Position numbers and translations under genes: made by a program. The notes under the pieces were generated by a model, which was given only the letters and a program-made list of their open reading frames with translations, made no database searches and had not been told where the DNA came from. Below are positions 26,111 through 36,225 of a stretch of 64,000 nt of DNA, piece after piece (the stretch's first letter is position 1; every line of letters begins with the position of its first letter). Source of the stretch: Opitutales bacterium UBA2995 (lineage in GTDB: Bacteria > Verrucomicrobiota > Verrucomicrobiia > Opitutales > UBA2995); NCBI GenBank assembly GCA_002346535.1, contig DDZZ01000060.1:11885-75884 (forward strand). Reading direction: 5' to 3'.

Positions 26111-28281
26111 TTTAGGCCCAAAATTCTTCTTCGATACCATTCCGTCAGAAAAAACAGCGCGAGAGCCAGGAAATATGGCCATCTGTGGGCCCAATATACA
26201 CGATTTTTTACAACAGGAATATGATCGGCAATTGAAAGGTCTTCTATGGACTCCCGCTCCCGATAGCCGTAGTAGTTTCCACCAGTGATTCTTGCTACAT
26301 CCCGAAGCAAAGATTCTCTGAATGAAATGTCGGAGAGCTCGGGGCCTGTAGGCGAAACAGCAAAAAAGGCGTCTTGTTCAAGCAGTTCACCATCGCCATA
26401 TTCCACAGAGTAGCGGACATGAAACTCACCAGATTCAGCGGGTGAGAAATCGCCCTCGTATTTTCCGGGCAATGTCAGTGAAGGATTTAATAGAACTGTG
26501 GCGCCTTCCCCGTCTGGCTTTTCGATATAGGCGGTCACTCGCGCCTCAGATTCCGGACCAAAATCCTGTGCTCGCACTTTCAAGTCGAGGTCAATCTGGC
26601 TTTCCAAGGATTGAACGGTCCCCTGCAAGGGCATGTCCAGGCGCTCCTTACCGCCACTGGCCAACCAGAAAAGCAATTGGCGCCAAAAGAGGCTGTGTTG
26701 TTCCCGGCCCTTGTCCGATTCCATCCGCCAGCGCCATGTATTTTCCGTTCCCAGGTAAGCGGTGCTCCCGGCGCCAAACGCCTGAACAACAAGAATAGGA
26801 TTATTCCTGCGGCGAGTGGCCGCGGAGGTTCGCCCTCCCCTGCTAACATTGGTGCCCAGATAAACCGGCGTATTTTCCGGCAGGAATGGACCCGGAGATT
26901 GAAATAACGAGCCCCCCTGATTTCCGGTGAATACGGGATCTATCTGCAACTCTAGATAACGTTTGTCCTTATATAAAATCGTTTCTGCCTGCTTAACCGG
27001 CAGCATCGCCGTTAAATCTTTGGGAGAATCATTCATTGGGCCCAACGCCAACATTCCGGCTCCACGTCTAGTAACTACATTGCGCAATGCTTGCAGGATC
27101 TCCCCACTCAATAACTCAGTAAGGCGGGTGTCCAAAATCAAAGCATCGTATTCAAAATAAAAGGACGCGTCTTTTGGCAACTCACTGGCGGGGACGGACG
27201 ATTCTTCCTTGGCCCGATTCTGCAAATAAGAATCAGGGCCGGTTCGAATAAAGCTGTCCAATAAAAACCGGGAATCATCCTTCAAGGCCTGTTTTAGAAA
27301 CCGGAATTCCCAATGCAACTGGGAGCCTAAATAAAGCACCCGGTATTCGTCGGGTTTTTTGATTTCCATGGTTGCAAAGTCTACGTCCGATGCGGGATTC
27401 GTATCCTCGACAAGTGGCTCAACACGCAGGCGGTATGTCCGGCCTCCGGCGTACTCAGCCTTGTCTTCAAATTCCACCGATCTCGTTTCCCGTGGATCCA
27501 GTGTTACCTCGCTTTCATCCACCCATTCACCGCCCCGAAACAATTGAACCTTTACAGACTTTCGCTGGTTGAAGGCGTTGGTTACAGAACCCGAGACGGT
27601 TACGATATCACCCACTTCTGCTTCAAGTTGGGAGTCGGTAAACCGGACACTCACATCTCCGGGAGGAGCATTCTCACCAACGCCGATCACCGAAATGGGA
27701 ATTGACGCATCGCGAAACTGACGGGCCGCTTCAATCATGAGGGCACCTGAATTTTCATGCCCATCCGATATCAAAAGCACACCACCTAGAGGCCGGCCTT
27801 TGTTTTGGCTTTGCTTCAGGACCTGCAGTAAACTCTTGCCGGGAGCCGTTTGGCCACCGGGGCGGTAAGTACCGCCCAACCGCCAAGGCATCAATGATTC
27901 CTGAAACAAATATGGATTAGAAGGCACGCTTTTTAAAGGCCCGGAAAACAAATTGTCTTCATTGGCAAAATCGATCATCGAGTTAACAACCTCGGCCCGG
28001 GTTTTGCCATTGGCCGTATCTGGAGTTTCCATACTTCCGGATGCATCAGCCAAGACAACCAATTCAAAAGCTTCAGGATCTGGCTGTTCGTTTACGAAAT
28101 AGGGGTTCGCCAATGCCAGGAACAAAGCCAACAATGCCACTCCTCTAAGCAACCCCAAAACAAATCGAAACCGAGTGGGAATCCAAGCCTGCAAACGAAG
28201 ATTGCTCCATGCAAGCGCAGTTCCAGCCAGCAGTACGGCGATGACCACGATCCAGGCGGGGTATGGAAAGTCAAAATACAC
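26107..28281 (-). CDS. Membrane protein with von Willebrand factor A domain
   Basis: A 724-residue inner-membrane protein. Two transmembrane helices lie in residues 8-60 (AWIVVIAVLLAGTALAW and LRGVALLALFLALANPYF). A VWA domain follows with an intact MIDAS: Asp-Ala-Ser-Gly-Ser near residue 80, a Thr in GGQTAPGKSL and the Asp in GGVLLISDGHENSG. Residues about 330-440 resemble a class I glutamine-amidotransferase-like fold (YRVLYLGSQLHWEFRFLKQ), and a final helix ends in FFLTEWYRRRILGLK. The start is GTG at 28281, five bases after the upstream gene. It is the second VWA protein of the operon. Confidence 0.87.
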   Translation of the reverse strand: MYFDFPYPAWIVVIAVLLAGTALAWSNLRLQAWIPTRFRFVLGLLRGVALLALFLALANPYFVNEQPDPEAFELVVLADASGSMETPDTANGKTRAEVVNSMIDFANEDNLFSGPLKSVPSNPYLFQESLMPWRLGGTYRPGGQTAPGKSLLQVLKQSQNKGRPLGGVLLISDGHENSGALMIEAARQFRDASIPISVIGVGENAPPGDVSVRFTDSQLEAEVGDIVTVSGSVTNAFNQRKSVKVQLFRGGEWVDESEVTLDPRETRSVEFEDKAEYAGGRTYRLRVEPLVEDTNPASDVDFATMEIKKPDEYRVLYLGSQLHWEFRFLKQALKDDSRFLLDSFIRTGPDSYLQNRAKEESSVPASELPKDASFYFEYDALILDTRLTELLSGEILQALRNVVTRRGAGMLALGPMNDSPKDLTAMLPVKQAETILYKDKRYLELQIDPVFTGNQGGSLFQSPGPFLPENTPVYLGTNVSRGGRTSAATRRRNNPILVVQAFGAGSTAYLGTENTWRWRMESDKGREQHSLFWRQLLFWLASGGKERLDMPLQGTVQSLESQIDLDLKVRAQDFGPESEARVTAYIEKPDGEGATVLLNPSLTLPGKYEGDFSPAESGEFHVRYSVEYGDGELLEQDAFFAVSPTGPELSDISFRESLLRDVARITGGNYYGYRERESIEDLSIADHIPVVKNRVYWAHRWPYFLALALFFLTEWYRRRILGLK

Positions 28282-28286
28282 AGCGA

Positions 28287-31200
28287 TCAGGAACTTCCGG
28301 ATCCTTCCTCCGATAATTGTTCGAAATACTTTTCAACCTGAGAACGGTATTGTTCGGGAGGATCACTAGATTGCCTGAGCATATCCAGTTGGAGCTCTCG
28401 GATTGAAGCTCTAAGTCGATCCAACAATACCTGCCCGGCCTTACCAATTACCTGGTCGGTCGCCCGTACATTGCCCGACCAATTATTACTTTCTTCCTCC
28501 AGGCTAAGTTCCCCTGCAAATTCTCGCAATTCGGGAGCCTCCAACCGACTGGCAAGATCGGAGAGCATCCCACTCATTTCACCTTGCATGGCCTGCAATC
28601 TTTGCTGACCCTCCGGGGTTTCACCTTCTGCCTGAAACTCCTGTAAGGTTTCCCTTGCTTCTTGAAGTTCGGCGAGCGCACGACGAACCGCAGCATCCGC
28701 GAGCTGGGGCATTTCGGAGGCAGATTCTTCAATTCCTTCTGCAAGTGCATCGAGGTTTTCGGCAAGCTCGTCCTGAATAGGCACAGCGCGACCAAACCTC
28801 TGGTAATGTAAAGCGTTTTCAGCCCGTGACATTTGCCCTTCGATATTTTCTTCTTCGGCCTGCTCTTGAATTCTATCCAAGCCGGAAGCAGCTTCGGGAA
28901 ACTGTTCGCGCAATTGGTTGGCGGTCTGGCCGATTTGGTCCTGCCACTCTTCAAATGTCTCGGATATTGCTTGCTGCTGCTCTTTGAGTTCAGCCTGTTC
29001 CTCCTGGTTGAGCTCACCGGAGTCAGCCTGGCGGCTCTGCTGAGCGGCTTGTCTTTGTTGTTTGGCGAGTTGCTGACCCTGACCTGCAAGACCATCCATC
29101 ATTTGGGATGCTACCTGATTGATGCCCTGCTCCAACAAAGTAGCTGCGTTCATTAGGGATTGCTGTGCCCGTTGCCCACTGCCTTGCGCCATAGCCGGAT
29201 TTCCATCCTCAAGCTGGCCGGAACCTGATGCCATTTCTTCGGCTGCCTGGTCAACCGCGGGAGCAGCAGGAGTTCCTGGCATAAGCCGCTCCAATTGATC
29301 ACGCATCTCGACGGCATCGCGGGAAAGCTGGGATTGTTGTTCAGCCAATTTTGCCAAATCTTCCTCATATGCTTCTCTGCGCTCAGCCCGATCGATTGCC
29401 TGGTTCATTTCATTCTGCCGATCAATCAAACTATTTAGGTCGTCCAGAGCTTCTGGCAGTTCGGCAAAACTAGGGGGTTCCTGTTCGCCCTGGTTTTGCT
29501 CGCCATCTTCAGGCGGTTGCTCCCCTTGCGACTGCCCTTCAGATTGAGACTGGCTTTGATTTTCCGAATTGGTCTGGTTCCGGCTCAATTCCGCTTCAAA
29601 GGATACCAACTCTGCAAGCGCTTGTTCTTCCGGAGCAATAGCCAGATCAGTGGCATTACTATTGATCATGGTTTCGGCCTTCTCCATCGCCTCCCTGGCG
29701 CGGATTAAAAATTCCATAAGGTGCTCCTGTCCCTGCTGGGTCAAAATGGGGGCCGCCTGGACCATAACGGCTTCAATCACATCGCGCAATGAGGCCAAGT
29801 CCGTTCCAATCTCTTGGTTGGCAAATCGATTTTCGTCGGGCGGAAGACCCAGGGCCGCATAGGTATCGCGAATAATGCGCTTCAATTCGATGACCAGGGC
29901 CCGAACATCCACTTCCTGGGCTTCTAGTTCGCCGTCCATGCCTTCCAGTTCGACGGGTTCTTTATCTAAACGAACCTCAATAAAAAACACTTCCGACCGG
30001 ACCAGATTGGGTTCCGGTTTTTTATTGTCCATGGCTGTGGCGGAGTAGGAGATCACATCCCCATCGAGCACCTCCAGTTCAAATAGGTCCAAGGTTTCAA
30101 AGAGATTTATTTCGATGGACCCGGGCTCGCGATTTGGATCCGCCTCGTGCATGGCAATAGAAGTCTGGCGAGTGCCGGAAATAGAAAGGTTCAGTATCAC
30201 GGCATCCAGTCCAAAGTCATCGGCAACAAAGAGCTCAAGAGGGACTACATCTTCCGGCTTCACAGTAATGTCTTCCCCGGGCTTGATCCATTCAACAACC
30301 GGATTCTCATCGGGAAAAACTGTAATTTCAATGGTTTCTGTTTGGGCCCGGTGACCCGTATCATTGTAAATGACAAATCGTAGCAAGATATTTTCATCGG
30401 GCCGGATGTCGAAACCAAATGTGCCAGTATCCCCTTTTTGAAGCTCGAGGGAATCGCCGCCGAATTCGACCTCAAGTTTATCGATACTTTCACCAGTAAG
30501 GTCAAAGGAGAGGAGCGTCCCTTCCAGGAATTCCAAATCCTTAAGTTTGTCATGAAACTCCGGCTGAAATCCGCTATAAGCCGGTGGGTCCACATAAAGT
30601 TGAAACAAATCAATAACCGGAGGATCGTATGCGATCGCTGAATACCAAGGAGAACTAAGGGATTGGGTTTCGACCCTGAACTGAAAATCATCAGCCACAT
30701 CGTAAAATACGAATCCAGACCGGCTATCACCGGTGGCATTCATGGGAAATTCAACTTCCTCACCATCCTGAAAAAAATGGATGGTGCATTGTTGATCCCA
30801 ACGTCGCGGAGTCACAAAAACCTCCAAGTCCTCATTGCGGGCAATCTCCATAGGTTTAGGTGCAACATAAAATCCAGTTGATTCGCCACGGAGCCAATCG
30901 ACCAGTTGATACCGAAACTTTTTGGACGCATCAAAGAAATGAGCAACGACAAGTAGCACCAGAGCAACCAACCATATGCCGGACAAAGGGAAAAACCGCA
31001 GATGCGACGGAATGAGCATTTTCTCCAATTCATATCCGCGCGTTTTTTCTTCAACTGAGTATACCAGCAATTTTTCAATTGGCCCACGCTTGGATGGAGG
31101 AATGCGAACGACATCGACGACCGCATTGAGACTGTCCATTAATTCTGGATGGAGCTGTTCAACCTTGTTCGAGAGTTGGGAAAGTTTTGGCTGATTGCGT

Positions 31201-31424
31201 AGGATCCTAATTAGACCATGAATACAGACAACAGCCGTACTGATTATAATGATCAAGTTAAGGGCAAATGCCGTGCTTTCTTTGAAAGTCAACAAACGTT
31301 CCAGAATCTCCAGACCGCTAAATGCCAAGCCCAAGCCAATCAGACAAAGAGCGATCCAAAACGCAATTCGAAGAAGTAATAGGCGATAAGCAATTGGTTT
31401 TAACTGGGTGATTATACTAGGCAC
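28287..31424 (-). CDS. Large DUF4175-like membrane protein, Gln/Glu-rich
   Basis: A 1045-residue protein. Two helices at residues 16-70 and one near 145-165 anchor it. Residues about 200-480 are a beta-rich exoplasmic region with FYDVADDFQFRVETQS and FVADDFGLDAVILNLS, which look like repeated immunoglobulin-like units. The C-terminal half is predicted coiled coil, extremely rich in Gln and Glu (SEGQSQGEQPPEDGEQNQGE and many EEQAEL-type stretches). This matches the DUF4175 family that accompanies MoxR/VWA clusters. The start is GTG at 31424, overlapping the upstream BatA-like stop by 8 bases. The function is unknown, and the family assignment rests on architecture and context. Confidence 0.82.
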   Translation of the reverse strand: MPSIITQLKPIAYRLLLLRIAFWIALCLIGLGLAFSGLEILERLLTFKESTAFALNLIIIISTAVVCIHGLIRILRNQPKLSQLSNKVEQLHPELMDSLNAVVDVVRIPPSKRGPIEKLLVYSVEEKTRGYELEKMLIPSHLRFFPLSGIWLVALVLLVVAHFFDASKKFRYQLVDWLRGESTGFYVAPKPMEIARNEDLEVFVTPRRWDQQCTIHFFQDGEEVEFPMNATGDSRSGFVFYDVADDFQFRVETQSLSSPWYSAIAYDPPVIDLFQLYVDPPAYSGFQPEFHDKLKDLEFLEGTLLSFDLTGESIDKLEVEFGGDSLELQKGDTGTFGFDIRPDENILLRFVIYNDTGHRAQTETIEITVFPDENPVVEWIKPGEDITVKPEDVVPLELFVADDFGLDAVILNLSISGTRQTSIAMHEADPNREPGSIEINLFETLDLFELEVLDGDVISYSATAMDNKKPEPNLVRSEVFFIEVRLDKEPVELEGMDGELEAQEVDVRALVIELKRIIRDTYAALGLPPDENRFANQEIGTDLASLRDVIEAVMVQAAPILTQQGQEHLMEFLIRAREAMEKAETMINSNATDLAIAPEEQALAELVSFEAELSRNQTNSENQSQSQSEGQSQGEQPPEDGEQNQGEQEPPSFAELPEALDDLNSLIDRQNEMNQAIDRAERREAYEEDLAKLAEQQSQLSRDAVEMRDQLERLMPGTPAAPAVDQAAEEMASGSGQLEDGNPAMAQGSGQRAQQSLMNAATLLEQGINQVASQMMDGLAGQGQQLAKQQRQAAQQSRQADSGELNQEEQAELKEQQQAISETFEEWQDQIGQTANQLREQFPEAASGLDRIQEQAEEENIEGQMSRAENALHYQRFGRAVPIQDELAENLDALAEGIEESASEMPQLADAAVRRALAELQEARETLQEFQAEGETPEGQQRLQAMQGEMSGMLSDLASRLEAPELREFAGELSLEEESNNWSGNVRATDQVIGKAGQVLLDRLRASIRELQLDMLRQSSDPPEQYRSQVEKYFEQLSEEGSGSS

Positions 31425-33393
31425 GCTGAACGGGATCCCTTCTTTTTAAAACAGAGGACTGCGCGGCGTCTTTGATTCCGGTAAGTAAAGATTCCAGGAA
31501 AAAGCAAAGAAGGGCAATCATTAGCAACCAAGGCCATAGATCCGTCCTGGACCCTTCTAGCCTAGGGTCAATCCTAACGCTTCCAGTGGTTTGGGTATAT
31601 AGTGGTTTCTGAGAAAGCAAGGCTGGTAGATATTGTTCCGTATCGATCTGGATCATCACCGACTCGCTGGGATTTACATTCACCTCCCAATACTGCCCTT
31701 CACGATGCAAGGCAGCCGGCTGAGTTAGAGGATCGGCCACCAGTACAACCTCTTCCATAAACATTTTTTTCCTAAGCCGATTGGTATCGAATCCTTCCTG
31801 AACGAGTTCGCGAACCAATGGCAGAAATGAATTTCGCAAGGGCATATCGGTCCATGAGGGATCGAACGCAAATGTAGATGCGATCAAGCCCCCTTGTCCT
31901 ACCGCCAATCTAAGGAGAGCGGGATCGCCATTTTCAAAGGCTAAAATGACTAAATCCTCCTGGGAAGCTTGCAGTCTGACATAGCGGTACACATTGACCA
32001 AAAAAAGATCCTTGGCGGCCACATCGTCAAAAGTCTGTGCCAAATGACTGGAAGGGTGAACTGACCCCAGGTGATAGGGGGTTTGGCGCTCGTTGGTGTT
32101 TCCAGCTAGTCCCAAGAAACGGGAGCTCATCATGCCGTTGCGTTCCAATGCTCGGAATTGTTTAGGAAATCCATCGCCGGGCAGCAAAATGGCCGTTTGC
32201 CCCTCCGCGATGTAGTTTTTCAAAACTTCCCATTGATGATCACGCAAATATGCCGATGCCGCAGGAATTACGACCACGTCGGCATCTTGAATTACAGATT
32301 CTTCAAAAAACCCGCGATCCAAGGCGGTAACCTCAAAGCGTACCCAATCGGTGTCCGATTCAACTTCGAGGGCCGTTTGAAAATAATAAAATGCATTCAC
32401 CGCCCGGGGCTCATCGAGGTTGGGGAGAAAGGCATAGACCCGAATCAAAGGAGGAGGCGCCAACCAAAAATGCCACCTGTTATCGCGAATGTACCGATCC
32501 GAAGGCAGGTTTGCTGTCAAGGAAATGGGTTCGGTCACCGCCTGAACAAAGGTGGCGTTACCGGTTTGGCCCGGTGAAAGGGTTACCATTTTTTCTTCGC
32601 TGATAGTACCGCCCTCAATTATTACTGGGACGGTGACGCTCTCAGTTCCATTGTTGCGTACCGCAACAAATATCCGGGCCTGCTCCTTGCCAATGGGTAT
32701 CGTATTCACATTGACAATACCAACATTCTGTCCGCCTCCGATTTCCGCAGGCATAAAAACAAATTTTACGTCTTCCGGAATGCCGGGCAAATCGCGTTGC
32801 CAATCGGTCTCCTGAAAGTCGGAAATCAGCACGAGCCGTTTTTCCGCATCGGGATTGAAAAAGCGCACAGCGGATTGCAATCCAGTTGCGGGATCCCCAG
32901 CCGCGAAGGTCGGCTCTAGGCCTTTCAGTAAGTTTTCAACTTGTTCCTCATCAACAGAAGGTGGCACCTGACTCAATACACGATCAGCAAATACCACTAA
33001 TCCTATTTCATCCGATTCTGTATCCGCCAAATCCTTACGTAAGGCATCTAAGGAATCCCTCCAAATATTTCCACGCGACATGCTAGAGGATGCATCGAGC
33101 AAGTAAACGGTTTGTTTTAGGCTGGATCTTTCGGGCGCCTGGACCAGAGGTTCGATCCAAACGGGTTTTGCAAAGGCCAACACGATGGAAGCAAAAAGAA
33201 ACAGCCTGAGAAGGAGCAGCAACAAGTCCCGCAACTTACGTTTTTCACGGCGCGGCAATTGGGACTGGTCAATAAAGCGGATAGAAGGGAATCTCAAATT
33301 GACGGCCAACTCGCGATTAATCAGGTGCAGTATCACAGGCACTGCCAGCCCGACGAGAGCGAGGAGAAAAAGACTGTTTCCAAAACTCAGCAT
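31417..33393 (-). CDS. BatA-like VWA membrane protein
   Basis: A 658-residue protein. Residues 1-70 are the BatA/aerotolerance N-terminal region (LFLLALVGLAVPVILHLINR, RFPSIRFIDQ, RKLRDLLLLLLRLFLFASIV). A VWA domain with full MIDAS follows: Asp-Ala-Ser-Ser-Ser in YLLDASSSMSRG, Thr in AAGDPATGLQSA and Asp in LVLISDFQETDW. The rest is beta-rich and ends in a transmembrane helix (WPWLLMIALLCFFLESLL). VWA proteins of this type are thought to be loaded by MoxR ATPases. The start directly follows the DUF58 stop, and the 3' end overlaps the next gene. Confidence 0.9.
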   Translation of the reverse strand: MLSFGNSLFLLALVGLAVPVILHLINRELAVNLRFPSIRFIDQSQLPRREKRKLRDLLLLLLRLFLFASIVLAFAKPVWIEPLVQAPERSSLKQTVYLLDASSSMSRGNIWRDSLDALRKDLADTESDEIGLVVFADRVLSQVPPSVDEEQVENLLKGLEPTFAAGDPATGLQSAVRFFNPDAEKRLVLISDFQETDWQRDLPGIPEDVKFVFMPAEIGGGQNVGIVNVNTIPIGKEQARIFVAVRNNGTESVTVPVIIEGGTISEEKMVTLSPGQTGNATFVQAVTEPISLTANLPSDRYIRDNRWHFWLAPPPLIRVYAFLPNLDEPRAVNAFYYFQTALEVESDTDWVRFEVTALDRGFFEESVIQDADVVVIPAASAYLRDHQWEVLKNYIAEGQTAILLPGDGFPKQFRALERNGMMSSRFLGLAGNTNERQTPYHLGSVHPSSHLAQTFDDVAAKDLFLVNVYRYVRLQASQEDLVILAFENGDPALLRLAVGQGGLIASTFAFDPSWTDMPLRNSFLPLVRELVQEGFDTNRLRKKMFMEEVVLVADPLTQPAALHREGQYWEVNVNPSESVMIQIDTEQYLPALLSQKPLYTQTTGSVRIDPRLEGSRTDLWPWLLMIALLCFFLESLLTGIKDAAQSSVLKRRDPVQRA

Positions 33394-34296
33394 CTAATTG
33401 ATGGCCTCACGTTTGTGAAGGTACTGGCCTAGAGCATGGCCGAGATGATGGGTGGTGAGCAATGGTGTATATTCTACCTGCGCATGACTAAAGCCAGTTT
33501 TCAAATCGTTTAAAAACTGATTCATGGATTTTTCATAACTTTCCCTCACGGTATCGGCAAACGTAGTAACTTCCCGTCCAGACTCTGAATCGATGTAACG
33601 AACTGGATATCCGTGAGGCAGGTCCTTTTCGTCGGGATCCAAAATCTGCAATGCCAGGCAATCGCAGTGCTGAAACCGCAGATTCTCTAACTGGCGGGGT
33701 AAAATATTTTCCGCTTCAAGCATATCGGACAAATAGACAACTAATCCTCGGCTCCGCATGCGGTGAGTGATGGACTCCAGAAGCTTTTCGTGATTGGCCT
33801 GCCCTTCGGGCTTTAAACGGGTCAGAACCTGCAGAAAGCGCAGTAGCTGGCTATTGCGATGTCCTGGTTCAAGAGCCTCCACAATGGAATCTTGATAAGC
33901 AAACAGTGCAATATTATCGCCCTGTCTTGTTGCCAGGTAGGCGAGGCAAGCTGCAACCATGCATGCGTAGCGCAACTTGGTTACGGCAGCACGTTCTCCA
34001 CGATACTCATGGGAGGCGCTGGCATCGACCACGAAATAGCAGTTCATGGAAGTTTCTTCCTGAAAGACTTTCGTCACCAGTTCGTTTCGCTTGGCATAAA
34101 CCTTCCAATCCAAGGATTTCAAGTCTTCCCCGGGAACGTAATTGCGGTACTGCAAAAATTCCGTGCCGAAACCATGGTAAACCGATCGATGCATACCCGA
34201 CAAAAATCCCTCGACCGCCGCCTTGGCCATGAGGGCGTAATTTTCGATCCGCGTCAGATTGGCCGGATCCAAAAGGTCTTTATAAGCTACGGCCAT
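33394..34296 (-). CDS. DUF58 domain protein
   Basis: A 300-residue soluble protein with the DUF58 signature HGFGTEFLQYRNYVPGEDLK, LDWKVYAKRNELVTKVF and a following VWA-like core that starts FVVDASASHEY. DUF58 proteins almost always sit next to MoxR ATPases, and their VWA-like fold is a probable MoxR substrate or adaptor. The ATG at 34296 lies nine bases after moxR, and the stop adjoins the BatA-like start without a gap. Confidence 0.93.
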   Translation of the reverse strand: MAVAYKDLLDPANLTRIENYALMAKAAVEGFLSGMHRSVYHGFGTEFLQYRNYVPGEDLKSLDWKVYAKRNELVTKVFQEETSMNCYFVVDASASHEYRGERAAVTKLRYACMVAACLAYLATRQGDNIALFAYQDSIVEALEPGHRNSQLLRFLQVLTRLKPEGQANHEKLLESITHRMRSRGLVVYLSDMLEAENILPRQLENLRFQHCDCLALQILDPDEKDLPHGYPVRYIDSESGREVTTFADTVRESYEKSMNQFLNDLKTGFSHAQVEYTPLLTTHHLGHALGQYLHKREAIN

Positions 34297-34305
34297 GCAG
34301 GGGCG

Positions 34306-35298
34306 TTATTCTTGAAATGTCTCCAGAAGTCTGTGAATCAGGGTATCAGCAGTAATGCCCTCAGCCTCAGCATGGAAATTGGGAATGATGCGATGCCGCA
34401 ACACCGGCACAGCCAGCGCCTGGACATCCTCGATGGCCACAGTGTATCGACCGTGCAAAAGTGCTCGTGCCTTACCCGCAAGAATCAATGCTTGGGATGC
34501 ACGTGATCCAGCGCCCCATTTCACCTGGTCTTTTACAAAGGCAGGCGCACTTTCCGCAACCGGGCGAGTACTGGAAGCAAGGCGAACCGCATAACTGACA
34601 ACATGTTCTGAAACGGGAACCTGGCGCACCCAATCCTGAATTTCGAGTATTTCACCCGGTGAGAATACTTGATCCGGCGATTGATTGAGGGAGGCGGTGG
34701 TCTCGGTAACCATGCGTATCTCATCGGCCTCTGGAAGATAGTCCATCACTACATTGAGAAGGAAGCGGTCCAACTGGGCTTCAGGAAGCGGGTAAGTGCC
34801 TTCAAGTTCGATTGGATTTTGGGTGGCTAATACAAAAAACGGAGGCTCAAGTTCGAAGGTCTGTCCGGCAGCGGTTACCTGCCGCTCCTCCATAGCCTCC
34901 AATAAGGCTGCCTGGGTTTTGGGCGGGGTCCTATTTATTTCATCAGCGAGGATGATGTTCGCGAAAACCGGTCCTTGCACAAATCGGAAAATGCGTTCTC
35001 CGGTCCCTTTGTCTTCTTCGACGACCTCCGTGCCAAGAATATCGGCCGGCATCAGGTCCGGGGTAAACTGGATGCGTTTGAAGGAGAGCGAAAACGTCTG
35101 AGCGATCGATTTGACCAATAGGGTCTTACCTAATCCGGGGACTCCGGTCAGAAGGGCGTGTCCTCGAGACATTAAGCCGATGGTCATCTGCTCAATGATA
35201 TTTTCCTGGCCGATAATCACCTTATTTAGCTCTGTCTGAATGCGTTCTCTGGCGTTTTGGATATTGCTCAGAATTTCCGTTTCGTTGGTTTCACTCAT
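34306..35298 (-). CDS. MoxR-family AAA+ ATPase
   Basis: A 330-residue AAA+ ATPase. Walker A is GVPGLGKTLLVKSIA (about residues 57-71), Walker B is IILADEINRTPPKTQ, and sensor 1 is FVLATQNPIELEGTYPLPEA with the following Gln-Leu-Asp-Arg. MoxR proteins are chaperone-like ATPases that work with VWA proteins in activating or assembling protein complexes. It is the first gene of a seven-gene operon (moxR-DUF58-BatA-DUF4175-VWA-HEAT-DUF4159). The ATG at 35298 is used. Confidence 0.95.
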   Translation of the reverse strand: MSETNETEILSNIQNARERIQTELNKVIIGQENIIEQMTIGLMSRGHALLTGVPGLGKTLLVKSIAQTFSLSFKRIQFTPDLMPADILGTEVVEEDKGTGERIFRFVQGPVFANIILADEINRTPPKTQAALLEAMEERQVTAAGQTFELEPPFFVLATQNPIELEGTYPLPEAQLDRFLLNVVMDYLPEADEIRMVTETTASLNQSPDQVFSPGEILEIQDWVRQVPVSEHVVSYAVRLASSTRPVAESAPAFVKDQVKWGAGSRASQALILAGKARALLHGRYTVAIEDVQALAVPVLRHRIIPNFHAEAEGITADTLIHRLLETFQE

Positions 35299-35648
35299 GA
35301 TTTTTTAAAAAGGGAAATAATTTAGATATTATCGATGGAAAGTAACGCCCTTTCGAGCCCTCATTTGGATAAATCCAACGATTAGGTATTCGTTTCCTCA
35401 ATGCGAACGTAACTTATAAATAATTTCAGGTTTATTTTGCATATTTAAAGAAACGTAGAGCCTTCCACAGCGAATCGAGGTGTTGAGTTCCGTGCACTGA
35501 CAGATGAAGCCTACACTTAATTAAGGGGGTTAACGGGTCAAGGCGTCGTGCTTGACGACAGGAGGCACTGGGAGCGCACACTAGTGCGTGACCGAAGTCG
35601 ATGGAAGGAGCTCTCGGCAAGTTGGCCCGAAGTTGGTTGCGATCCGAA
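35299..35648. other. Intergenic region between mogA and moxR
   Basis: 350 bases without a gene. It should hold the moxR operon promoter, but no convincing -35/-10 pair is visible. Bases 35537-35559 contain two overlapping alternative hairpins (GTCAAG/CTTGAC and GTCGT/ACGAC), and 35575-35588 has a CGCAC-ACTA-GTGCG hairpin without a T-run. The string CTTAATTAAGGGGG near 35518 recurs almost identically near 40741. Confidence 0.5.
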
Positions 35649-36176
35649 TTACTTGGGCTTGGGACGGAATGCCTTCAAAACATCAGGATTAGTCTCCAAA
35701 TGTGGGCCCTCCAGAAGGTCAATACAATAGGGAATGGCTGGAAATATCACCTCAAGGCACTCTTGAATCGCCTTTGGCTTGCCGGGCAAATTAACGATGA
35801 GGCATTTGCCGCGCGTTCCGGCAGTTTGCCGCGAAAGAATAGCGGTAGGTACAATATTCAAAGACTCGGCCCGCATGGCGTCGCCGAAACCGGGCAGCAT
35901 TTTTTCGCACACTGCTTCTGTCGCCTCCGGCGTGACATCGCGCACAGCTGGCCCAGTTCCACCAGTAGTCACCACTAGGCAGCAGCCATCCTCATCGGCC
36001 AAAGTCTTTAAGGTATCTTCGATTTGATCCTGTTCATCCGGGATGACATGATAAACGGGTTCAAACTCAGTTACCAAATACTCGCGCATGAGGCGAACAG
36101 CCTCTTTACCAGGGATATCTTCGTAAATTCCTTGACTCGCACGGTCCGAAACGTTGATGACGCCAATTTTTACCAT
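35649..36176 (-). CDS. mogA: Molybdopterin adenylyltransferase MogA
   Basis: A 175-residue MogA/MoaB-family protein. It binds molybdopterin and adenylates it before molybdate insertion. The signature TTGGTGPAVRDVTPEATEAV and the C-terminal LIVNLPGKPKAIQE are MogA-like. MoaB is an alternative name for close homologues. The ATG at 36176 gives the usual KIGVINVSDRASQGIYED start. No other Moco gene is in the window, so its partner enzymes are elsewhere. It sits 49 bases after the divergently unrelated methyltransferase gene, on the same strand. Confidence 0.92.
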   Translation of the reverse strand: MVKIGVINVSDRASQGIYEDIPGKEAVRLMREYLVTEFEPVYHVIPDEQDQIEDTLKTLADEDGCCLVVTTGGTGPAVRDVTPEATEAVCEKMLPGFGDAMRAESLNIVPTAILSRQTAGTRGKCLIVNLPGKPKAIQECLEVIFPAIPYCIDLLEGPHLETNPDVLKAFRPKPK

Positions 36177-36225
36177 AAAGATAAGTTAGATCTGGAAAAC
36201 GCCACTGCAACTTTCGATTAAGAGC

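Noticed and set aside
35537..35590. Hairpins as a rho-independent terminator for moxR or mogA
   Set aside because: The stems are short and not followed by a T-run on either strand.
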